The position numbers and the translations under genes are program-made. The notes under the pieces are model-generated. The model did no database searches. It saw nothing but the letters and a program-made list of their open reading frames with translations, and was not told the DNA's origin. Source: an uncultured Cetobacterium sp. (GTDB taxonomy: Bacteria > Fusobacteriota > Fusobacteriia > Fusobacteriales > Fusobacteriaceae). Taken from it: a DNA stretch of 64,000 nucleotides. The stretch spans positions 1-64,000 of the forward strand of contig NZ_CAMTIK010000011.1 of the NCBI RefSeq assembly GCF_947072685.1. Reading direction: 5' to 3'. Below, one piece after another: positions 23,665-32,373 of this stretch. The stretch's first letter is position 1. Each line of letters begins with the position of its first letter.

Positions 23665-24520
23665 CCACTTCTCCTTTTAATATTTTATAAATATTTTCTA
23701 TCTCATCAAAAACTCTATGAGAAGCTCTCATTATCTCTGTTGAATCTATTAAATAAATTTTTTTATTTTTAAATGCATCTGTTTCCTCTATCAATGGAAT
23801 GCTCTTAATTAACTCTTCTTTTTTATCTATCCCTCTAGTTCCTATTATATATTTTGGATTTTCTTTTAAAATATATTCTGAAGATACTATTGTTTTTTTC
23901 CCATTTTTAGGCAAAATTACCTCTAAGCCTAAGATCTCTAATATTTCAACAGGTAATGAATCTTTCGAGAAAGAGGTGGGCGGAGAATCTGAATATAAAA
24001 TTAAAGCTTTTCCATCAATACTAGATTTTTTTTTAATCAAATCTAACTTATTTGTTAACTCTTTTACTAAATCTAAACTCTCTTTTTCTCTATTGGTAAT
24101 TTTTCCAAGAATTACTATATTTTTTAAAATATCATTCAAACTTCTATTCACAAAAGTTATAGAAGGAATACCAAATTTTTTTAACTCTTCATTCTGATTT
24201 CCCATAACATTGAATATTACTAAATCTGGATTAAAAGAAAGTATTTTTTCTAAAGAAGGTTTTGATACACCGCCTGCTAATGGAAGTTTATTTGTTTTTT
24301 CTTCCGGCCATATTTTTTTATTATGGTTAGCAATAGCCACAATTTTTTCTTCAGCTCCTATTTTATATAGTAATTCAACTGCACCAAAATTATAAACAAC
24401 TATTCTCTTGTACTCTTTTAATGGAATTTTTTCAGTTTTTTCACCCAAAATCATATTATCTTTTATATCTAAAGCAAGCATATTTACCGTTAATACTAAA
24501 AATATAATTAATCGCTTCAT
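23651..24520 (-). CDS. FecCD-type ABC importer substrate-binding protein
   Basis: 289 residues. N-terminal signal peptide (MKRLIIFLVLTVNMLALD), then a two-lobed TroA/BtuF-fold periplasmic binding protein: KRIVVYNFGAVELLYKIGAE near 44, LEKILSFNPDLVIF near 92, NPKYIIGTRG near 230. The superfamily binds iron-siderophores, haem or cobalamin. The ligand cannot be read from sequence. The start overlaps the ATPase gene by 4 bp. Confidence 0.88.
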   Translation of the reverse strand: MKRLIIFLVLTVNMLALDIKDNMILGEKTEKIPLKEYKRIVVYNFGAVELLYKIGAEEKIVAIANHNKKIWPEEKTNKLPLAGGVSKPSLEKILSFNPDLVIFNVMGNQNEELKKFGIPSITFVNRSLNDILKNIVILGKITNREKESLDLVKELTNKLDLIKKKSSIDGKALILYSDSPPTSFSKDSLPVEILEILGLEVILPKNGKKTIVSSEYILKENPKYIIGTRGIDKKEELIKSIPLIEETDAFKNKKIYLIDSTEIMRASHRVFDEIENIYKILKGEVDERS

Positions 24521-25299
24521 AATCTCTCCTTTTTAGGTAAAACAAATATACCGTCCTTTGTTTCCAAGATTTTAGGATCAAAACCATAGACATCTTTTAA
24601 AATATCCTCTTTTATAACTTTTTCTGGTGATCCCGAATACTTAATAATCCCATCTTTTATAAAAAGTATTTTATCACAAAATAATGATGCTAAATTTATG
24701 TCATGAATTACAATCACACCAATTAATTTATCTTCTTTTATTTTTTTCGATAAAATAGCCAACAATTCTAAAGAGTGGTTCATATCTAAAGCAGAGGTTG
24801 GTTCATCTAAAAAAATTACCTCCCCTTTTTGAATAAAAGCTCTTCCTAAAAGAATCTTTTGAAATTCTCCACCACTTAAACTAGTCACCTCTCTATCCAA
24901 ATAGCTTTGAAGCTGCAGTTCATCTATAACCTCTTTCACAACTTTATAATCTGATTCGTCTAACCCTTTGAAGTTATTTTTTATATGTGGAACTCTTCCT
25001 AATTTTAAAAGTTCTAATACATTAAAATTTATATTTTGATTCGATTTTTGAGTTATAAAAGACACTTTTTTTGAAAAATCTAAAATAGAAAATTCTTCCT
25101 GTTTTTTTTCATCCAGATAAATTTGCCCATCCTCCATTTTTAAAAATCCCATCATAATTTTTAAAAGTGTTGACTTCCCACAACCATTGGCTCCTAATAT
25201 TCCAATCAACTCACCTGAATAGAATTGATAATTTATAGATTTTAATATTTGGTTTTTCCCATATGAATATTTCAAATTTTTCAGTTCTATCCTTTTCAT
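24517..25299 (-). CDS. FecCD-type ABC importer ATPase
   Basis: 260 residues with Walker A GANGCGKST near residue 37, the signature LSGGEFQK near 143, Walker B VIFLDEPTSALD near 163 and the switch His (VIHDINLAS). It belongs to the FecE/BtuD/FepC group that energises metallophore or cobalamin import. Overlaps both neighbours by 4 bp (ATGA-type coupling). Confidence 0.92.
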   Translation of the reverse strand: MKRIELKNLKYSYGKNQILKSINYQFYSGELIGILGANGCGKSTLLKIMMGFLKMEDGQIYLDEKKQEEFSILDFSKKVSFITQKSNQNINFNVLELLKLGRVPHIKNNFKGLDESDYKVVKEVIDELQLQSYLDREVTSLSGGEFQKILLGRAFIQKGEVIFLDEPTSALDMNHSLELLAILSKKIKEDKLIGVIVIHDINLASLFCDKILFIKDGIIKYSGSPEKVIKEDILKDVYGFDPKILETKDGIFVLPKKERL

Positions 25300-26291
25300 A
25301 AGTCCGCCTTTTTGCTTTTAAATGCTAAATATATAAAAAATGGGGCTCCAAATATAGCTGTTATAATCCCTATCGGAATTTCCATTGTTGTTGATATCCC
25401 TCTAGATATTGTATCGCAAAGTAAAAGAAATATCCCACCGTAAAACATTGAAAATGGAATCAATTTAATATTACTACTTCCAAAAATCATTCTGACAATA
25501 TGTGGAATAATTAATCCTACAAATCCAATCATACCACTAAAAGCTACTGAAAACCCAATCATAAAAGTGGATACAATAAGAATTCTATATTTAAATTTTT
25601 TAATATCTACCCCTAAGCTGTGTGCTTCTTCATCCGATAATAAAATAATGTCTAACCTATATCTATTTAAATAAAAATATATTAGAGCAAGTACTAAAGG
25701 GATTGATAAAATTAAAATTTTATTCCAGTCTCCTCCTCCTAAATACCCCATTGTCCATACAACAACTCTAAAACTATCCTCTCCAATTAAATACATGGCT
25801 AGGGATATTAAAGCTCTTAAAAAAGCTGATATTGCTATTCCTACAATAAGAAGAGTCGATAAGTTTAAAGTACTTTTTTTCCCATTAGATAATTTAAATA
25901 TTATAAATGAGGTTATAAATGAAAAAGTTGAAGCAAAAATACCATAATAACTTTCTGATAAACCCAATATATAAGCTATTACAGCTCCAAATGTTCCACT
26001 GGCTGAAATACCTATAATATATGGGTCTGCCATTGGATTTCTAAAAAGAGTCTGTGTTACTGCCCCACTACTTCCTAATAACATCCCTATTATTAATGCC
26101 ATTAAAATTCTGGGTAATCTTAATTGCCAAAATATTTTGAATTCAACTGAATTTAAATCCTCTCTTCTTAGAAGAATATTGATTCCCTTAAAAAAATTTA
26201 TTTTATAATTTCCTACGAATAAAGAAAAAATAAATAAACATATCAGAAATACTAAAGATATTATTAAAATATTTTTTTTATTTAGCTTCAC
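25296..26291 (-). CDS. FecCD-type ABC importer permease
   Basis: 331 residues, about ten hydrophobic segments. Family signatures: LRLPRILMALIIGMLLGSSGAVTQTLFRNPMADPYIIG near residues 54-90 and the C-terminal GFVGLIIPHIVRMIFG near 262. Starts with GTG after a GGGGAG ribosome binding site. First gene of the four-gene importer operon; only about 16 bp separate its ribosome binding site from the upstream M23 gene's terminator, leaving no room for an ordinary promoter between them. Confidence 0.93.
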   Translation of the reverse strand: MKLNKKNILIISLVFLICLFIFSLFVGNYKINFFKGINILLRREDLNSVEFKIFWQLRLPRILMALIIGMLLGSSGAVTQTLFRNPMADPYIIGISASGTFGAVIAYILGLSESYYGIFASTFSFITSFIIFKLSNGKKSTLNLSTLLIVGIAISAFLRALISLAMYLIGEDSFRVVVWTMGYLGGGDWNKILILSIPLVLALIYFYLNRYRLDIILLSDEEAHSLGVDIKKFKYRILIVSTFMIGFSVAFSGMIGFVGLIIPHIVRMIFGSSNIKLIPFSMFYGGIFLLLCDTISRGISTTMEIPIGIITAIFGAPFFIYLAFKSKKADL

Positions 26292-26316
26292 TTTTTTCTC
26301 CCCGTTTTATAAAAAT

Positions 26317-26345
26317 AAAATCCCCCTAATTTTTGGGGGATTTTT
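26317..26345 (-). terminator. Terminator of the LysM/M23 peptidase gene
   Basis: Hairpin AAAATCCCCC...GGGGGATTTT with T tail on the minus strand, directly after the peptidase stop codon. Confidence 0.9.
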
Positions 26346-26346
26346 A

Positions 26347-27396
26347 CTATTTTATTTTTAAATAACTCAATGGATTTTTTACTTTTCCATTTTTTCTTAT
26401 TTCAAAATGTAAATGTGGTCCACTTACTCTACCTGTTGCACCACTGAGACCTATTAACTCATCTTGAGATATTTTCTGTCCCTTTTTAACATCTATTTGA
26501 CTTAGATGAGCGTACCTAGTTTCATAGCCATCACTATGTTTTATTATAATTAATTTCCCGTATCCACTTGCTCTCCCAGCATAGCTTACAACCCCATCTT
26601 TTGCTGACATAACTTTTGTTCCAACTTTAGCTCTTAGATCCAGTGCTCCGTGACTCAAAACCTTTTTTAAAACTGGATGTTGTCTTGTTCCATACCCGCT
26701 TGTTATTTGCATGGCCATTAAGGGATTAGAAAATTTACCCAATGTATTTGTTTTGGCATATTCAGTCTTAAAATTATTTAAATATTTCGAAACTTTTGGT
26801 TCTCTTAAAAAGATTTTAGCTCCTATTAAAAGCCTATCTACCTCGTTGTCCTCTTTAATGATTTTAGTCTCTACATCAAATCTTTTTGAAAGACTCTCAA
26901 AGGTATCCCCTTTTTTTACCGAATAAAAAATACCATCCTCTGTTGGAATTTTTATTTTTTTTCCAATTTGTAAAACTCTTAAATTTTGATCCACATTATT
27001 TGCATATATATAATCTGTCTTTATTTTATATTCTTTAGATAAATCTGAAATTGTATCCCCTTTTTTTATAATATATTCCATATTTTCTAAGGCTATTTTC
27101 TCTTCTAAACTTATCTCATCTTCTGTTTTTAAATTTTCTTGTTCTTCTTGTGTTTCCCATTCTTTAGAAATTTGTGTCTCTAAGTCTTTATCTTCATTTT
27201 CTAAATTCGATTCTGATTCTTTAGAGTCCTCTTTCTTCTCTATATTTGCTTGAACAACTTCCTGTTCCTCAGTTTTAACCTCTTGTATTACCTGCTCTTT
27301 TATTAACTTTTCATTATTTAGCTTAATCTCTCTATAAAAGACTGAAATTACTAAAAAGACCAAAAGTAATATTATTATTTTTTTTTCTTTCTTCAT
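26347..27396 (-). CDS. LysM-domain M23 family metallopeptidase
   Basis: 349 residues: an N-terminal membrane anchor (residues 4-22), a Glu/Lys-rich linker (about 35-108), two LysM domains (YIIKKGDTISDLSKEYKI near 112; FYSVKKGDTFESLSKRFDV near 157), and a C-terminal peptidase M23 domain with zinc ligands in SHGALDLRA near 248 and HLHFEIRKNG near 328. Likely cuts or remodels peptidoglycan cross-links in the periplasm, or activates such enzymes (NlpD/EnvC-like). Both zinc motifs (HxxxD and HxH) are present, so it should be catalytically active. Confidence 0.92.
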   Translation of the reverse strand: MKKEKKIIILLLVFLVISVFYREIKLNNEKLIKEQVIQEVKTEEQEVVQANIEKKEDSKESESNLENEDKDLETQISKEWETQEEQENLKTEDEISLEEKIALENMEYIIKKGDTISDLSKEYKIKTDYIYANNVDQNLRVLQIGKKIKIPTEDGIFYSVKKGDTFESLSKRFDVETKIIKEDNEVDRLLIGAKIFLREPKVSKYLNNFKTEYAKTNTLGKFSNPLMAMQITSGYGTRQHPVLKKVLSHGALDLRAKVGTKVMSAKDGVVSYAGRASGYGKLIIIKHSDGYETRYAHLSQIDVKKGQKISQDELIGLSGATGRVSGPHLHFEIRKNGKVKNPLSYLKIK

Positions 27397-27435
27397 AATT
27401 TACCTTTCTTCTCAATTTTTTGTTAATTTGTTTAA

Positions 27436-27443
27436 ATTTTACC
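27436..27443 (-). promoter_or_regulatory. Extended -10 promoter for the M23 peptidase
   Basis: On the minus strand TGG-TAAAAT (hexamer 27436-27441) lies 40 bp before the start codon. No good -35 box at 17 bp. Confidence 0.4.
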
Positions 27444-27493
27444 ATACACCCGTCTTTCAAGTCTAGTTTTATTTTGAATACGATTTTTAACTA

Positions 27494-28243
27494 TTATAAA
27501 AAGATTACAACTGGTTTGTTTGTTTTAGGATGATTTATTATCTCTACATCTATCTCAAATATTGTTTTTATATTATCAGCACAAATAATTTTATCAGGTT
27601 CCCCTTTATATAAAATTTCACCATTTTTTATTGCAAATATATAGTCACAATATTTACTAGCTATATTTATATCATGTATTACAGCTATCACTGTTTTATT
27701 TAAATTTTTAACTAAATCCATTATTTGGTATTGATATCTTATATCTAAGTGGTTTGTTGGTTCATCCAAAAGAAGCACTTCACTTTCTTGAGCTATAGAC
27801 CTAGCTATCAAAACTCTTTGCATCTCCCCACCAGATAATGTTAAAAAATTTTGATTTTTAAACGCTTTCATTCCAACCTTGTTTAGAGCTTCATCAATTT
27901 CATTTTCTGAAGTATCTTTTGAAAAAATTGAGGTTTTTGTATATCTTCCCATCTCTACAATCTCTTTTACAGTAAAATCAAAAGTTATCTTTTGATTTTG
28001 ACTCAATACAGATAATTTTTCCGCTAACCCTTTTACTGAATAGCTATTTAAATCTATATCATCCAATAATATTGTTCCATTTTTAGGTTTAAAATTTCTA
28101 TATATATTTTTTAAAAGTGTACTTTTCCCACAACCATTTTCTCCTATAATCCCTATAAATTTATATTTTTCTATCTCTAATTCAATATTTTTTAATATCT
28201 GTCTTTTATCTATGTCAAAATTTAAGTTTTTTATTTTTATCAT
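27494..28243 (-). CDS. ABC importer ATPase, BtuD/FecE-like
   Basis: 249 residues from the ATG at 28243, preceded by TTTGGAGGATAAA; an apparent TTG start at 28255 is part of this ribosome binding site. Walker A GENGCGKST near residue 33, signature LSGGEMQR near 133, Walker B VLLLDEPTNHLD near 153, and switch His in VIHDINIAS. Last gene of the operon led by the cobalamin riboswitch, so it probably powers uptake of cobalamin, cobinamide or a related tetrapyrrole/metal complex. Confidence 0.9.
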   Translation of the reverse strand: MIKIKNLNFDIDKRQILKNIELEIEKYKFIGIIGENGCGKSTLLKNIYRNFKPKNGTILLDDIDLNSYSVKGLAEKLSVLSQNQKITFDFTVKEIVEMGRYTKTSIFSKDTSENEIDEALNKVGMKAFKNQNFLTLSGGEMQRVLIARSIAQESEVLLLDEPTNHLDIRYQYQIMDLVKNLNKTVIAVIHDINIASKYCDYIFAIKNGEILYKGEPDKIICADNIKTIFEIDVEIINHPKTNKPVVIFL

Positions 28244-28244
28244 T

Positions 28245-29276
28245 TTATCCTCCAAATTTATAGCTATTTTTTCTCAACATATTCATAAAAAATGGAGCTC
28301 CCATCATAGAGGTTATTACTCCGATAGGAATTTCTTGAGTTTTAAATAAAACTCTTGTCACTATATCTGTTCCTGTTAAAAATATAGCTCCTAAAAGTAT
28401 TGAACACGGAATCAATCGTTTATGATTACTTCCTATTAGTCCTCTAGAAATATGTGGAATAACCAGACCCACAAACCCAATTACCCCAGTTGAAGCTACA
28501 ATAAAACCAGTTAGCAATGTAGATATTATAACTATAAATAGCCTCAATCTGCTTACATTAACTCCCAATGTCTCTGCTAGCTCATCCCCTGCAACCAAAA
28601 TATTTAACTCTCTATATTTTATATATGCCAAAATAGTTGAAATTAAAAGCGTTAAAAATAAAGGGGTTATTTGACTCCATCTAGCTCCGGCCAGACTCCC
28701 TGATATCCAAAACATTGCCCCTCTTAATTGCGATTCATTTTTTGCTGTAGTAACCAAAAATGTTGTTATTCCTGAAAAAAATGAAGATACTGCAACACCG
28801 GTCAAAACTAATTTTGAACTTGAATAGCTTCCCTTTCCTGAAAGATAAAATACTAAAAATGCAGTTAACGTTCCAAATATAAAAGCCCCTATTCCTGGAG
28901 AAAATTTTAACCCCATTAATCCACCTATAACTATAGATATAACTGCCCCAGTACTAGCTCCAGAGGATATACCCAATATATAAGGACTCGCTAAAGAGTT
29001 CTTTGTCAGTGCCTGCATCAATATCCCTACCAATGAAAGCCCTGCACCAGATAAAATAGCTAGTAATACTCTTGGTAATCTCAAATTCCAAACAATCATC
29101 TCTGTTGTTTTTTTCCATTCCACTTCAAATATCTCTTTTTTAAATAAATTATTTAATAATATTTTCCAAACATGAAAGGGGGATAACGAAACATTTCCTA
29201 CTGTTATTCCGATTGTTGAAATTAGAAATATAAAAAAAATAGATATTATTATTATATTTTTATAATTGTTCTTCAT
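28245..29276 (-). CDS. ABC importer permease, BtuC/FecCD-like
   Basis: 343 residues, about ten membrane segments, with LRLPRVLLAILSGAGLSLVG near residue 66, LASPYILGISSGASTGAV near 92, and GFVGLVIPHISRGLIG near 272, the standard FecCD/BtuC signatures. It pairs with the ATPase (stop and start 1 bp apart) and the binding protein upstream (14-bp gap). Riboswitch control of the operon favours a cobalamin-type ligand. Confidence 0.92.
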   Translation of the reverse strand: MKNNYKNIIIISIFFIFLISTIGITVGNVSLSPFHVWKILLNNLFKKEIFEVEWKKTTEMIVWNLRLPRVLLAILSGAGLSLVGILMQALTKNSLASPYILGISSGASTGAVISIVIGGLMGLKFSPGIGAFIFGTLTAFLVFYLSGKGSYSSSKLVLTGVAVSSFFSGITTFLVTTAKNESQLRGAMFWISGSLAGARWSQITPLFLTLLISTILAYIKYRELNILVAGDELAETLGVNVSRLRLFIVIISTLLTGFIVASTGVIGFVGLVIPHISRGLIGSNHKRLIPCSILLGAIFLTGTDIVTRVLFKTQEIPIGVITSMMGAPFFMNMLRKNSYKFGG

Positions 29277-29290
29277 GCTTTTTTCCCTTT

Positions 29291-30139
29291 CTATTCATAA
29301 AATTTTTGTGACATAAGTTTTATTCCTTCAGCTACTCTCACTCCTGCTGAAAGATAACTCAATGGTACTCTAACAAATTTATTTTCTTTTACAGCCTTAA
29401 GTTCACTTATTGGTGATCTTTCTTTTAAAAATTTTATTTTATCTTGATATGAATTATCTCCATAATCAACGATTATTATTATATCTGGATTTTTTTCTAA
29501 AATATTTTCCCAATTTCCAGCTCCAAAACTAAAATTTGAATCTGCAAATATATTTTTTCCACCGGCTATCTCAATCATCTGATTTGCTATTCCACTTCCA
29601 CCAATAGTATATGGAATATTTTCTTGGCTATCATATGCAAATACTTTTACAGCCCTATTAATATTTTTATTTTCAATTTTTTTAATCTCCATTTTCAATC
29701 TTTCAACCAAATTTTTTGCATTAATTTCTACTGAAAATTTTTCACCCAAATACATTATATCGCTATAAATATCATCTATATTTTTACTATCTTGGGATTT
29801 TGTAAAATAAACTTCTATTCCATTTTCATTTAATTCTTCTAAAGTTCCCAAATATTTTTTAGTAGCTATAGATTTCCAGCCTATTAAAAAATTGGGATTT
29901 AAAGAATAAAACAACTCTTTTGTAGGAGCTTTATTTGATAATATTGGAATTTTTTCATACTTTTCTTTTAACTCTGGTAAAATTTCATCATCTAAAAAAG
30001 CTGTTCCTATCATTTGATCTTCAGCACCAATAGAAAGAAGTATCTCAGTAGCAAACTGAGATGTCGAAACTGCTCTTAGCCTTTCCTTGGCTATTATTGT
30101 ACTAAATATTAGAATATATATACATATTATTTTTTTCAT
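29291..30139 (-). CDS. ABC importer substrate-binding protein, BtuF-like
   Basis: 282 residues from the ATG at 30139 (AAGGAGAAT before it). Signal peptide MKKIICIYILIFSTIIA, then a BtuF/TroA-type fold: VSTSQFATEILLSIGAEDQMIGT near 24, ELFYSLNPNFLIGWKS near 74, and the C-terminal ILEKNPDIIIIVDYG near 225. Lies directly downstream of two CbiK-type chelatases in the riboswitch operon, and so may bind cobalamin or a corrinoid precursor. Confidence 0.88.
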   Translation of the reverse strand: MKKIICIYILIFSTIIAKERLRAVSTSQFATEILLSIGAEDQMIGTAFLDDEILPELKEKYEKIPILSNKAPTKELFYSLNPNFLIGWKSIATKKYLGTLEELNENGIEVYFTKSQDSKNIDDIYSDIMYLGEKFSVEINAKNLVERLKMEIKKIENKNINRAVKVFAYDSQENIPYTIGGSGIANQMIEIAGGKNIFADSNFSFGAGNWENILEKNPDIIIIVDYGDNSYQDKIKFLKERSPISELKAVKENKFVRVPLSYLSAGVRVAEGIKLMSQKFYE

Positions 30140-30184
30140 AATTCTCCTTTCAATAAAAAAGTGGGAGAACAAATTCTCCCCTTT

Positions 30185-31030
30185 TTAATGACTACTTCTC
30201 TCCCCTTTTGCATAATCCGCTTTTTTTTTCAGAATATCTTTAGGTAAATTATTTTCTAAGTTTTTAGCTTTTTCTATAAATATATCCTGAATTTTTTTCA
30301 TTTCTCCCAAACCTCTTAAATCTAAAGTAACTTCATATCCCTCATTTTCTAGAGTATTTTTCCAATCTTCTGCAATGTCATTCTTCGCATGATCTCCTGC
30401 AACAAACATGAGAGGTTTTAAAATAATTTTATTTTTACCATCTCTTTTTAATTGTTTTATTACATTTTCAGCTGTTGGGTACCCTTCAACTGTTCCTACG
30501 TATAGAGGTAAATTTAAATCTCTTGCAACATAATCTAACATAGGATAAGCTGAAGTTGCTGAATGCTCAGTACCATGTCCCACCAAAACAACAGCTTCAT
30601 CATCTAATAGGTTTCCTGACTCTTGAGAAAGAACTTTTACAACTTCAAAATAGTCTTCAGGTGAAGTTAATAGTGGTGTCCCTATCCTTATATCATCAAA
30701 ACTTTCTGCTACCTGTTCCACTTCTCTTTTTAGTGCTTCCATTTCAGTCCCATTTATTATATAAGTAGGTTGAATTATTATATGGCTATAGTTATCTTTT
30801 TTAAGCTTCTCTAGCATTTGAGAAGTATTTAAATTCTCTATACCTTTTCTTGATAATATTCTATTTATTATTCTTGATGTATAAATTTGAAAAAAATCTA
30901 ATTTTGTGAACTCTTTAGATATTTTTTCATTTATAATATCAATCGTTTTTTCTTTCGTATCTTCATGAGTTGTTCCAAAATGTGCAACTATAATTGCACC
31001 TTTTTTCATATTTTTATAAAAATCCATCAT
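30185..31030 (-). CDS. cbiK: Sirohydrochlorin cobaltochelatase, cytoplasmic CbiK-type
   Basis: 281 residues. CbiK fold with the N-terminal AIIVAHFGTTHEDTKEKTID motif, a first catalytic His in VGHGTEHSATSAY (near 148) and a second in VAGDHAKNDIAEDW (near 211), matching the two His of Salmonella CbiK. It inserts Co2+ into sirohydrochlorin in the anaerobic B12 pathway. There is no signal peptide. Of two adjacent ATGs, 31027 has the better spacing to AGAGG. It follows a related exported gene by 22 bp. Confidence 0.92.
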   Translation of the reverse strand: MMDFYKNMKKGAIIVAHFGTTHEDTKEKTIDIINEKISKEFTKLDFFQIYTSRIINRILSRKGIENLNTSQMLEKLKKDNYSHIIIQPTYIINGTEMEALKREVEQVAESFDDIRIGTPLLTSPEDYFEVVKVLSQESGNLLDDEAVVLVGHGTEHSATSAYPMLDYVARDLNLPLYVGTVEGYPTAENVIKQLKRDGKNKIILKPLMFVAGDHAKNDIAEDWKNTLENEGYEVTLDLRGLGEMKKIQDIFIEKAKNLENNLPKDILKKKADYAKGERSSH

Positions 31031-31051
31031 TACCTCTTTTTATTTTTATTT

Positions 31052-31960
31052 TTACCCCTTTGAATATGCTTCTTTTTTTTCTACTATATCTACAGGTTTA
31101 TATTTTTCTAATATTTTCGCATTTTCTATAAATATATCTTGAACTTCTTTTATTTCTCCTAAAGGAATCAGTTTTACACGTACTTTATATCCTGCTTTTT
31201 CTAAATTTTCTTTCCAATCTTCAGCTATATCATTTTTAGCATGATCTCCTGCTACAAACATCAGTGGCATTAATATCACTTCTTTTTTCTCATCTTTTTT
31301 CAATTGTTTATTTACTGTTTCAAATGTTGGATATCCTTCAACAGTTCCAACATATAATGATTTATCCATATCTTTAGCCATATAATCAAACATTGCATAA
31401 GCTGAAGTTGCTGAATCATGGGTTCCATGCCCTACCATGACAATCGCTTCATTTTTTTTAAGTTTTCCTGCAGCTTTTGTCACTGCCAGTATTGTATTTT
31501 TATATTGTTCTGGATTTGTTAATAATGCTGAACCAACTCTTATTTCTTTAAAATCTTTATCAAATTTTTGTACTTCTTTTTTTATCGATTCCATTTCAAT
31601 ACCATCAATTATATTTGTTGGCTGAATAATTATATTTTCGTAACCTTGTTTTTTTAAAGAATTTAATACCTGTGTTGTATTATATTTACTTATTCCTTGA
31701 TTTTCAAATAATCTTTTATTAATAATTCTTGAAGTGTAGGCTTCGAAAACATCCGCTTTTCCTTCAAAAGCTTTAATAGCTTTTTGATTTATTGAATTAA
31801 TTGTTTTTTCTCTTGTATCCCCATGGGTTGTTCCAAAGTGTGTCATTATTACAGCACTTTTCCCACCGTTATAAAAATTTGATTTCACATAGCTTTCATT
31901 TTCAGATGAAAAGCTTAAAATTGAACTTAAACAAAATAATGACAAAAATATTTTCTTCAT
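31052..31960 (-). CDS. cbiK: Exported CbiK-type chelatase (periplasmic)
   Basis: 302 residues, a paralogue of the next gene but with an N-terminal signal peptide (MKKIFLSLFCLSSILSFSSE). The catalytic His are kept: VGHGTHDSATSAY (near 178) and VAGDHAKNDIAEDW (near 238). A periplasmic CbiK (CbiK-P) is known from Desulfovibrio; its in vivo role may be haem/iron or cobalt related. First gene after the cobalamin riboswitch. Why a chelatase would work outside the cytoplasm is open; it could charge or recycle metal-free corrinoid/porphyrin before import by the ABC system downstream. Confidence 0.9.
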   Translation of the reverse strand: MKKIFLSLFCLSSILSFSSENESYVKSNFYNGGKSAVIMTHFGTTHGDTREKTINSINQKAIKAFEGKADVFEAYTSRIINKRLFENQGISKYNTTQVLNSLKKQGYENIIIQPTNIIDGIEMESIKKEVQKFDKDFKEIRVGSALLTNPEQYKNTILAVTKAAGKLKKNEAIVMVGHGTHDSATSAYAMFDYMAKDMDKSLYVGTVEGYPTFETVNKQLKKDEKKEVILMPLMFVAGDHAKNDIAEDWKENLEKAGYKVRVKLIPLGEIKEVQDIFIENAKILEKYKPVDIVEKKEAYSKG

Positions 31961-31983
31961 AAAAAAACCTCCCTACTTTTAAT

Positions 31984-32036
31984 AAAAAAATTAAAAATTC
32001 GAGAGAAGAGCAAAAAATATATAGATTCTCTTCTCT
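31984..32036 (-). terminator. Riboswitch expression-platform terminator
   Basis: On the minus strand, AGAGAAGAG (32028-32036) pairs with CTCTTCTCT (32002-32010) across a 17-nt loop and is followed by AT-rich sequence with T runs. It lies between the cobalamin aptamer and the first gene, as expected for premature termination when B12 is bound. Confidence 0.75.
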
Positions 32037-32044
32037 GTCCTCGC

Positions 32045-32211
32045 AGAATTTTGTTAATGGCAGGTCTCCTGACTCGGCTTCGTCCTACTTGTAGCCCTTC
32101 CCAAAGTTTATTACACTTCAGTGGTTTATCTACTTTCGTCATCCTTACAGTGGCGGGACCGTTTGAGATTTTCACTCAATTCCCTTTTAATCGAATTGAA
32201 CCATAACACTT
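32045..32211 (-). promoter_or_regulatory. Cobalamin (B12) riboswitch
   Basis: Read on the minus strand, the region has the conserved parts of the cobalamin aptamer in order: CGGTCCCGCCACTGTAA, GGGAAGGGCTAC, and the B12 box in CCGAGTCAGGAGACCTGCC. It stands upstream of the two CbiK genes and the BtuFCD-like importer, so the operon should be switched off when cobalamin is plentiful. The short reading frame crossing this region is not a gene. Confidence 0.96.
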
Positions 32212-32223
32212 TAAATATAGTTA

Positions 32224-32252
32224 ATATTATCATTTTATCGTGCAAATTTCAA
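32224..32252 (-). promoter_or_regulatory. Promoter of the riboswitch operon
   Basis: Minus strand TTGAAA (32247-32252), 17 bp, TAATAT (32224-32229); transcription would start a few bases before the aptamer. Confidence 0.65.
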
Positions 32253-32314
32253 TCAAATTATGCAAATAATATAACATAATCATCTATTTTTTATATTATA
32301 TATAATACAAGTTA

Positions 32315-32344
32315 TTGACTTTTTTATATAAAAACAGTTATTAT
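32315..32344 (+). promoter_or_regulatory. Promoter of the ABC exporter gene
   Basis: TTGACT (32315-32320), 18 bp, TATTAT (32339-32344), 30 bp before the start codon; AAGGAGT ribosome binding site follows. Confidence 0.65.
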
Positions 32345-32373
32345 TAAGTAAAAATTATATAAGGAGTTCATTC

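Noticed and set aside
31957-32175. 72-codon minus-strand reading frame before the exported CbiK gene
   Set aside because: It runs through the cobalamin riboswitch and its terminator; the open frame is explained by the conserved RNA.
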